Of a stretch of DNA of 64,000 nucleotides, positions 58,128 through 64,000 are shown in pieces; within the stretch, counting starts at the first letter, position 1; each line of letters opens with the position of its first letter. The stretch comes from Candidatus Opimibacter skivensis (GTDB taxonomy: Bacteria > Bacteroidota > Bacteroidia > Chitinophagales > Saprospiraceae), in assembly GCA_016721905.1 (NCBI GenBank), contig JADKHH010000001.1, positions 1-64,000 of the forward strand, in the 5' to 3' direction. Made by a program: the position numbers and the translations under genes. The notes under the pieces were generated by a model, which was given only the letters and a program-made list of their open reading frames with translations, did no database searches and was not told the DNA's origin.

Positions 58128-59429
58128 ATGAAGCAACCGAACCAACGCCGCGCCTTCCTGGGCAAACTCGCTGCCGCAAGCGCCATTCCCCTTGTCCCTT
58201 CATTTCTAAAGCCAGATGCCAATCTCGACTGGATACCTAAGTATAAAAGCTCCTTCGCCCCCTCCTCAGCCTTAGCCTTGGTGGAGGACGAGACCTTTTG
58301 GTACCAGATCAAAAACATGTATTCTTCTTCCCCGGGCGTGCTCAACTTAAACAATGGCGGTGTAAGCCCTCAGCCTATTATCGTGCAGGAAGCTTTTGAA
58401 CGCTACAATAAGTTATGCAACGAAGCACCTTCTTACTACATGTGGCGCATCTTGGATCAGGGTCGTGAGCCGCTAAGGCAGCGCCTCGCTGATTTTGCCG
58501 GCACCTCTGCGGAAGAACTAGCAGTAGTGCGAAATGCTAGTGAAGCACTCGAAACAGCCATCTTCGGCCTTCGATTGAACCGCGGCGACAAAGTAGTTGT
58601 ATGCAAGCTCGATTACCCTAACATGATGAATGCCTGGAAGCAACGCGAACATCGTGATGGCATCGTGCTCAAATGGGTTGATCTTGATTTGCCACGCATG
58701 ACGAATGACCAGATAGTGGCTGCCTTTGCTGAGCAAATTACTTCGGACGTCAAAATCGTCCATATCACTCATCTGATCAATTGGAACGGACATATCCTGC
58801 CTTGCAAGCGGATAGCAGATCTGGCCCATGCCGTAGGTGCTCAAACCGTGGTGGATGGCGCCCATTCCTTCGCGCATATTCAATATTCCATCCCAGACCT
58901 GGGTGCTGACTATTTTGGTACCAGCCTGCACAAATGGCTCTGTGCTCCGTTCGGATCAGGCCTGTTGTATGTGAAGAAGGAACATATCTCCATGTTGTAT
59001 CCACATCTCGCTAGTGGCGAACCCGAAAGCCCGGATATCCGCAAGTTTGAATCACTGGGTACACGATCCTTTGCCATCGAACAAGCCATCGGCCAGGCCC
59101 TTGATTTTCAATACTCGATAGGGAACCAATTGAAGCAGGACAGGCTTCAGTATCTTAAGTCATACTGGACAAATGCAGTGAAAGATCATCCCAAGATTCA
59201 TATCAATACGGACACACATGCTGACCGCAGTTGCGCCCTATGCATCGTCAATATGGATGGACGCAAACCCACAGAACTTGGTGAGGCCCTTCACAACCAA
59301 TTCAAGATCCACACTACGGCCATTGAATATGAAAACGTACAAGGAGTCAGAATTACTCCTCATGTCTACACCGTCAAGGCAGATCTCGACCGACTCACCA
59401 CCGCATTACTAAAACTCGCAAATACATAG
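58128..59429 (+). CDS. Tat-exported class V aminotransferase-fold PLP enzyme (isopenicillin-N-epimerase-like)
   Basis: 433 residues. The N-terminus 'NQRRAFLGKLAAASAIPLVP' is a twin-arginine signal, so a folded PLP enzyme is sent to the periplasm. Catalytic features are 'LAVVRNASEALETAIFGLRL', the PLP Asp/His in 'TVVDGAHSFAHIQYSIPDLG' and the Schiff-base Lys in 'DYFGTSLHKWLCAPFGSG'. Family members include epimerases, cysteine desulfurases and ergothioneine lyases (EgtE). Substrate not decidable. Confidence 0.88.
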   Translation: MKQPNQRRAFLGKLAAASAIPLVPSFLKPDANLDWIPKYKSSFAPSSALALVEDETFWYQIKNMYSSSPGVLNLNNGGVSPQPIIVQEAFERYNKLCNEAPSYYMWRILDQGREPLRQRLADFAGTSAEELAVVRNASEALETAIFGLRLNRGDKVVVCKLDYPNMMNAWKQREHRDGIVLKWVDLDLPRMTNDQIVAAFAEQITSDVKIVHITHLINWNGHILPCKRIADLAHAVGAQTVVDGAHSFAHIQYSIPDLGADYFGTSLHKWLCAPFGSGLLYVKKEHISMLYPHLASGEPESPDIRKFESLGTRSFAIEQAIGQALDFQYSIGNQLKQDRLQYLKSYWTNAVKDHPKIHINTDTHADRSCALCIVNMDGRKPTELGEALHNQFKIHTTAIEYENVQGVRITPHVYTVKADLDRLTTALLKLANT

Positions 59430-59438
59430 ACAAGCGAT

Positions 59439-59654
59439 AATATTTCGCACGGAGCACACGGAGTACACCGATTACCGATTACTCTGAACTGATTACTGAA
59501 TACTGATTACTGTCTCTAGCTACCAGCTTCCAGCTTCCAGAGTATTACGCTTGTTTGACAGGCATGATCTTAGCTGCGCTCAAACTGATTACCCATTGCT
59601 GAAAACTGCCTACTGAAAACTGATAGCTGACGGCTGATAGCTCACAGCTCCTCA
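59439..59654. repeat. Heptamer arrays ending exactly at a stop codon
   Basis: A dispersed copy of AATATTTCGCACGGAG and 9-base units at 59439-59468, then CTGATTA-type heptamers (59469-59516) and a second block of ten CTGNNNA units (59585-59654). The stop codon of the leftward gene (59652-59654) is the last bases of that block. In that gene's sense the motif is CAGTNNN/CAGCNNN, as after ffh and purB. Confidence 0.8.
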
Positions 59655-60686
59655 CAGGCCCCCCTTATAATTCATTAAATAACCATAAGGAAGATCCTTT
59701 GCCTCCGTCTTTTTTATCTGCGAAAACCAGGTTTCAAAATATTTGGCTATTTTTTTTCGCTCGCTCTCATTCATGGGGTTTGGCGCAGTAGCCACCCTGT
59801 TTAAAATAATATCCTCTGATTCCTGAAATTTTTTCAGGATTTCACCTGAGCGGTTTTTAAAGTATTCCCCCTGGTACATGCGTTCCAGCGGATGTGTCAT
59901 GTTATCAGGCCTCGTTTCTCTTCTATAGGTAGCGCTGACGACATTGGAATAATCGAAATCATACGGGATCACCACATAATGACTGCTGATGGAATCAAAG
60001 AACAGCTTTGCATTTCGTGACATGATGATGCTCCAATCCCTGTTACCTATTAAAAAATTAAAGGCCACGGTATTGCTGTAGGACTCAAAATGAATGGAAT
60101 CTTCTGCCGGATTAAATAATTTACGTTCGATGAAGCCAAGGCGTTTTGTGATATCCTTGTCCGGCTCCAGCAGAAAACCTGCTGATTTGATTTGCTTCCC
60201 CTGCTGGAGTAAATCCTGGTAGGTTACACTGAGCCAAATCGTGCGGTAAGCACATGGTGTCAGCGACTCATATACCCGGTAACACATCAGTTCCTCCTGC
60301 AGATTTTCCTCGCCTTCCGGAGTCTCCAGGCAATGGGTGACCAGTTTGACTTCGTCGATATTGTCCAGGTTTAGATTGCGGAGCGTTGATTTTTTGAAAT
60401 TGAGCAGCAAAGGAGGCATCGTGCATTTCATCCGGCGGAATTTACCGCGGAGGTTCAAGGTGATTTTCTCATTATGCATGAGCATACCCTCCTTACTTTC
60501 AATAGAAATGATCGCATCGATTTCTTCTCGATTGGTGCGATAGAGGGAATCAAACGGGTAGGTGAGGGTGATGCTCACTTCCTCCAGGCCATACAAGGTT
60601 TCAAAAAGGGAAGGGGATGACTGACCTTTTCCTTCCGGATTCCAACTAAGAAAAAGGTATAGTGAGAGTATAATTAAGCGCATCAA
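59652..60686 (-). CDS. Secreted protein of unknown function, possibly CotH/kinase-like
   Basis: 344 residues with a signal peptide ('MRLIILSLYLFLSWNPEGKG'). Conserved-looking segments are 'ITLNLRGKFRRMKCTMPPLL', 'MCYRVYESLTPCAYRTIWLS', 'FNFLIGNRDWSIIMSRNAKL' and 'YVVIPYDFDYSNVV'. The Asn-Asp/Asp-x-Asp pairing ('GNRDWS...PYDFDYS') resembles the catalytic loop and metal motif of atypical (CotH-type) protein kinases; this is by eye only. Unlike a lipoprotein, no lipobox is seen. Confidence 0.55.
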   Translation of the reverse strand: MMRLIILSLYLFLSWNPEGKGQSSPSLFETLYGLEEVSITLTYPFDSLYRTNREEIDAIISIESKEGMLMHNEKITLNLRGKFRRMKCTMPPLLLNFKKSTLRNLNLDNIDEVKLVTHCLETPEGEENLQEELMCYRVYESLTPCAYRTIWLSVTYQDLLQQGKQIKSAGFLLEPDKDITKRLGFIERKLFNPAEDSIHFESYSNTVAFNFLIGNRDWSIIMSRNAKLFFDSISSHYVVIPYDFDYSNVVSATYRRETRPDNMTHPLERMYQGEYFKNRSGEILKKFQESEDIILNRVATAPNPMNESERKKIAKYFETWFSQIKKTEAKDLPYGYLMNYKGGL

Positions 60687-60764
60687 ATCCGGTTATAAGA
60701 CACAAAATTGAGAAGAAAAACCGGGAGGCGGGTAAAATTATTGTTAAGTGTCGGATTCCAAAAT

Positions 60765-60772
60765 TAGTTTTG
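60765..60772 (+). promoter_or_regulatory. Candidate -7 box directly before phoA
   Basis: TAGTTTTG fits TAnnTTTG; ATTG at 60740-60743 could be the -33 element (21 bases apart). The -7 ends only 4 bases before the ATG, so the mRNA may be leaderless. Confidence 0.4.
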
Positions 60773-60776
60773 TAGC

Positions 60777-61850
60777 ATGTTATCTGGTTTCCTGTTCAGC
60801 TGGTGGCTTTGTTTTTCACCATATACTACTCAAGCCCCGGCGCCTGAGAAGCCTGTCAATATTGTACTGATCATCGGAGACGGCATGGGTCTCGCCCAGA
60901 TTGCCCTGGCCGAATACCTCTACAAACCTCCGTCACCGCTAGCCCAGATGGAGGTGATTGGTCTCCAAAAGACACATTCCGCGACCCACCTCGAAACGGA
61001 TAGTGGCGCAGCGGGCACCGCTTTGAGTTGTGGGGTGAAAACATTTAACGCCGCCATTGGTGTCGATGCAGATAGTACAGCGGTCAAGTCTATTCTCGAA
61101 ATGGCAAGGGATCGGGGCATGAAGACAGGACTTGTGGTGACGTCTTCTATAGTCCATGCCACTCCTGCTGCGTTTTATGCGCATGTTACTTCAAGGGGAT
61201 CCTACGAAGAAATCGCAGCACAACTCGTGGCAACAGGTGTGGATGTTTTTGTTGGTGGAGGCGAGAAGTATTTTGCTGACCGTTATTCTGACGGATTTGA
61301 CTTGGTCGAATCATTGAAGAAAAAGCAATATCAGGTACTCCATCTTGACGATCCGCGCGGCCGCGCTAATCTTGAAAGCATCCGAAAGGAACACAAGATT
61401 GCCTGCTTCACGGCACTGGAAGATCCCATCAGGGCATCGATGGGCAGGACATATCTTCCATGGATGGCAGTGGAAGCCATGGACGCACTTGAGAAAAGAG
61501 CAGATAAGGGATATTTCCTGATGATCGAGGCTTCCCAGGTTGACTGGGCATCACACGCCAATGACCAGGAATGGCTCGCCCTCGAAATGCAGGACGCTTT
61601 CGCCATGATGAAAGGTGTTCTTGCCAAAGTAAGGGAAGATGAAAATACGCTCCTGATCATCACAGCTGATCACGAATGCAGCTATATGAGCCTCAAAGGG
61701 AAAAGATCGCCCAGGGTTGAATTTAGCACCAAAGTCCATTCGTCCCAGATGGTCCCGGTATTCGCAGACGGCCCCGGAGCAGAGGAGTTCCTGGGTATCT
61801 ATGAGAATACCGAAATATTCAAAAAGATGAAAGATCTACTCGGTCTGTAA
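60777..61850 (+). CDS. phoA: Alkaline phosphatase
   Basis: 357 residues with a short N-terminal hydrophobic segment (MLSGFLFSWWLCFSPYTTQA). Active-site parts: metal Asp in 'VLIIGDGMGLAQ', nucleophile Ser in 'LETDSGAAGTALSCG', 'SIVHATPAAFYAHV', zinc ligands in 'MIEASQVDWASHANDQEW' and 'IITADHECSYM'. It removes phosphate from monoesters in the periplasm. Shorter than E. coli PhoA (about 450), as is common for compact Bacteroidota forms. An octamer array starts directly after its stop. Confidence 0.92.
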   Translation: MLSGFLFSWWLCFSPYTTQAPAPEKPVNIVLIIGDGMGLAQIALAEYLYKPPSPLAQMEVIGLQKTHSATHLETDSGAAGTALSCGVKTFNAAIGVDADSTAVKSILEMARDRGMKTGLVVTSSIVHATPAAFYAHVTSRGSYEEIAAQLVATGVDVFVGGGEKYFADRYSDGFDLVESLKKKQYQVLHLDDPRGRANLESIRKEHKIACFTALEDPIRASMGRTYLPWMAVEAMDALEKRADKGYFLMIEASQVDWASHANDQEWLALEMQDAFAMMKGVLAKVREDENTLLIITADHECSYMSLKGKRSPRVEFSTKVHSSQMVPVFADGPGAEEFLGIYENTEIFKKMKDLLGL

Positions 61851-62290
61851 GAGCGTGAGAAAGTGAGAGCGTGAGAGAGTGAGAGAGTAAGAAAGTGAGA
61901 AGTGAGAAATTGAGAGGTAAAAGTGAGAGAATTAATTGTGAGTTTTAAACCGAAAAAGAAATCATCTCGACTAGCAGGATCAAATTGAATAGCCACGGCT
62001 TTCAAGCCGTGGAAAGCAGGATCAAATTGAATTGCCCCGGTTTCCAATCCAGAAAAGAAAGTCATCTCGACCAGCAAGATCAAATTGAATAGCCCTGCCT
62101 TTCACGGAAGAAAACATCCGCAAAATCATTGAATTGCCCGAGCTTTCAAGCCGGGGGGACCATATTCTTTCTCAAGAAAACCCTGGCTTGTTTCCCCTAT
62201 CTTTACAATATCGTTTGAGCACAGGCTCATGCATTCTCTCACGCTCTCACGTTCTCACGCTCTCTCTTACCTCTCACTCTCTTACACCTC
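61851..62290. repeat. Octamer arrays flanking a repeat-rich spacer
   Basis: GTGAGAGN units of period 8 (GTGAG at 61855, 61863, 61871, 61879 and 61895, with a GTAAG at 61887) start right after the phoA stop; inverted TCTCACGN units lie at 62237-62260 before the ferritin-VIT gene. Between them 'atctcga(c/t)...gca(g/a)gatcaaattgaat' repeats at about 61955-61993, 62015-62036 and 62055-62093, with palindromes CCACGGCTTtcAAGCCGTGG (61993-62012) and a GAGCTTTCAAGCC form (62137-62157). No gene seen. Confidence 0.75.
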
Positions 62291-62296
62291 GAGTAG

Positions 62297-63391
62297 ATGA
62301 AAAATAAAAATCTTCAGACAGAAATAGACGCCAGTTACCTCTACAAGCAATTGGCCGATCATGAACCAGATCCCCTTGTAGCCAAGGTATTCCAGCAAAT
62401 GAGCGAAATAGAAGGCGGGCATGTCAAGGCTTTTGCAGCAAAGGCAAATGTGCCTGCCGATCAACTACCCGGTCCTTCTTGGCGCGCCAGGACATTTAAT
62501 ATCATCGGAAAGATATTTGGATACGATTACGTCCTGGGTGTGCTCATGGATACAGAGAAAACACTTTCCAAAGCGATCATCGCCACCAAGGAACAAAACA
62601 AGATGGCGATCACAGGAAGTGAAACCTCTCACGTTAAGATACTGCGTTCTATCCTGGATAAAGAACCTGCAGTTTCCGGCACCCAGATGGCCCGCTTTGA
62701 AAAACGACATCGGTCAGTTGGCGGAAATGCGATACGGGCAGCCGTGCTAGGTGGCAATGACGGGCTTGTGTCCAATTTCAGCTTAGTCATGGGGGTTGCT
62801 GGTGCTTCCCCATCCCAGGAAGGAGTTTTGCTGGCAGGATCAGCTGGCCTGCTTGCTGGTGCACTATCGATGGCGCTGGGGGAATGGATCTCTGTCAAGA
62901 GTTCTCAGGAGTTGTATGAAAACCAGATGCAGCTGGAGATGGATGAACTGGAGACAAACCCTGAAGGTGAAAAGAAGGAGATAGCCTTGATCTATATGGC
63001 TAAAGGCATTCCCGAAGACCAGGCCCATCAAATGGCCGCTTCGATCATGAACGACCCTGCACAGGCACATGAATTGTTGGTCAAGGAAGAACTGGGCATT
63101 AATGCCGAAGAACTGAAAGGTTCAGCACTGGAGGCTGCATTATATTCCTTCTTCCTTTTTGCATTAGGGGCTGTCATACCTGTATTGCCGTTTATGTTTA
63201 CGTCCGGAATAAAGGCATTAGTCATCAGTGTGGTAGGAAGCGCCATTGGGTTGTTTTTGATTGGAGCCGCGATCACCTTGTTTACCGGAAGAAATGTCTG
63301 GTTTTCAGGGGGACGTCAAATGTTGTTCGGATTGCTGGCGGCAGCCATCACTTTTGGAATAGGCCGGTTGATTGGAGTAGCTATAGCCTGA
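62297..63391 (+). CDS. Ferritin-like domain fused to a VIT/CCC1 transporter
   Basis: 364 residues. Residues about 1-130 form a ferritin/rubrerythrin-like helical bundle ('EIDASYLYKQLADHE', 'QMSEIEGGHVKAF' with ExxH iron ligands). From about 145 the VIT1/CCC1 membrane domain starts ('GNAIRAAVLGGNDGLVSNFS') with five helices and the cytosolic metal-binding loop ('SSQELYENQMQLEMDELETN'). The architecture matches MbfA-type iron exporters, where the ferritin-like part loads iron for export. Alternative: manganese/iron import to a store. Confidence 0.9.
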   Translation: MKNKNLQTEIDASYLYKQLADHEPDPLVAKVFQQMSEIEGGHVKAFAAKANVPADQLPGPSWRARTFNIIGKIFGYDYVLGVLMDTEKTLSKAIIATKEQNKMAITGSETSHVKILRSILDKEPAVSGTQMARFEKRHRSVGGNAIRAAVLGGNDGLVSNFSLVMGVAGASPSQEGVLLAGSAGLLAGALSMALGEWISVKSSQELYENQMQLEMDELETNPEGEKKEIALIYMAKGIPEDQAHQMAASIMNDPAQAHELLVKEELGINAEELKGSALEAALYSFFLFALGAVIPVLPFMFTSGIKALVISVVGSAIGLFLIGAAITLFTGRNVWFSGGRQMLFGLLAAAITFGIGRLIGVAIA

Positions 63392-63450
63392 TTTTATTTT
63401 TCGGTCTTAGCTATTGAACTTCCTGATATTACATTTGTATATATTGCGTA

Positions 63451-64000
63451 ATGGCAGGAAGGAAATTCAACATTGCTTTCAGTACCATAGGCACTGTACC
63501 CTTTATCCGGTTTATTAAACTTGTGATGACCTATGGCGTATATCCGGGATATTATTTCAGATGCCTGGTAGCTGGTATAATTAGTTTATTGTCCGAGCCC
63601 TTCCGTTGGCTTGAAAACATCTTATTCTCCAGAAAACTTTCCAGAACAATCCTGCCTGTATCCCCGGTTTTCATACTTGGGCATTGGCGCAGCGGTACCA
63701 CCTTGCTGCATAACGCCATGGCACAGGATAGGCAGTTTGCATTTATCAATACGTTCCAGAGTGTTTTTGCCAATCAGTTCTTTGGCAGCAGGTGGCTCTT
63801 CAAGCCACTGATGAAGTTACTTATGCCTGAAAAGAGACCGGCTGACAATGTACTGTTGTCTCCGGAGCTACCGCAGGAAGAAGGAATCGCATTGAGTAAT
63901 ATTGATTCTTTTGGTTTTTATAATTTCTTCTATTTTCCCCGACGCTGGAAAGACATCTATAAAAGGTACATCAGCGGCGACAGTGCTTCGCCCGAGGAAT
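63451..64000 (+). CDS. Sulfotransferase-family protein (3' end beyond window)
   Basis: ATG 63451; open to the edge (183 codons seen). Two N-terminal hydrophobic stretches are followed by 'PVFILGHWRSGTTLLHNAMA', the 5'-phosphosulfate-binding motif of PAPS-dependent sulfotransferases, then 'LLSPELPQEEGIALSNID'. It probably sulfates a lipid, sugar or other acceptor at the membrane. C-terminal 3'-phosphate motif not visible. Confidence 0.85.
   Translation, partial: MAGRKFNIAFSTIGTVPFIRFIKLVMTYGVYPGYYFRCLVAGIISLLSEPFRWLENILFSRKLSRTILPVSPVFILGHWRSGTTLLHNAMAQDRQFAFINTFQSVFANQFFGSRWLFKPLMKLLMPEKRPADNVLLSPELPQEEGIALSNIDSFGFYNFFYFPRRWKDIYKRYISGDSASPEE

Noticed and set aside
14232..62290. Short periodic arrays as CRISPR
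   Set aside because: Units are 7-9 bp with no spacers of 25-40 bp, and no cas genes are in the window.
1..64000. tRNA, rRNA, SRP RNA or riboswitch
   Set aside because: I looked for cloverleaf arms, rRNA motifs, the SRP tetraloop region near ffh and leader structures and saw none; an Infernal/tRNAscan run would settle it.

Overview
The window looks like chromosomal DNA of a free-living Bacteroidota, most likely a Saprospiraceae-like member of the Saprospiria. The signs are a Bacteroidota TamB, DUF4296, DUF4397 and DUF2177/DUF1295 proteins, a T9SS-type C-terminal sorting domain, sensor kinases with TPR or seven-bladed-propeller sensors paired with NarL-type regulators, and TAnnTTTG-type -7 boxes. 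No rRNA, tRNA, CRISPR array or prophage was seen.

Layout. 1-4.6 kb: a decayed HMA/AraC regulator, a DUF4397 lipoprotein, and a leftward operon DUF2177-DUF1295-small protein-map. 4.7-12 kb: a response regulator, a TPR sensor kinase and a very long repeat adhesin with an S74 chaperone end; the kinase and the adhesin share a duplicated upstream cassette. 12.1-13.6 kb: three small unknown genes (accessory-looking). 14.3-23.2 kb: purB, then a leftward cluster SWIM protein/beta-phosphoglucomutase/GH65 phosphorylase/response regulator/sensor kinase that joins alpha-disaccharide phosphorolysis to a two-component system. 23.3-33.4 kb: sixA-DUF4296-kinase, an M23 peptidase, folP, tamB and a T9SS cargo protein. 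33.6-37.2 kb: ffh, a broken four-helix-bundle gene and an intact IS3-family element. 37.6-42.8 kb: tyrosine catabolism (hppD, hmgA), then an overlapping PLP-lyase/FMN-oxidase pair. 43.6-57.3 kb: a vWA lipoprotein, a lipoprotein, a response regulator convergent with a giant propeller kinase, and a surface protein of about 2000 residues followed by a LytTR regulator. 57.3-64 kb: DinB, a Tat-exported PLP enzyme, a secreted protein of unknown function, alkaline phosphatase, a ferritin-VIT fusion and a truncated sulfotransferase.

The most unusual content lies between genes. (1) Short tandem arrays of period 7 or 8, each with its own motif, start at or within a few bases of stop codons (ffh, purB, hppD, phoA, a kinase and others). 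They are often paired with an inverted array upstream of the next gene. (2) Perfect palindromes of 56-70 bp have conserved cores, while their outer arms are locus-specific yet still perfectly palindromic; two core types recur (15.8/40.1 kb and 25.2/40.3 kb). These deserve a genome-wide search.

Caution: at least fourteen genes carry single-base frameshifts, mostly in or beside short homopolymers, and two carry an in-frame stop, while the flanking protein sequence stays well conserved. I read most of these as residual sequencing or assembly errors and give merged gene coordinates. Real pseudogenes cannot be excluded, above all at the left edge.
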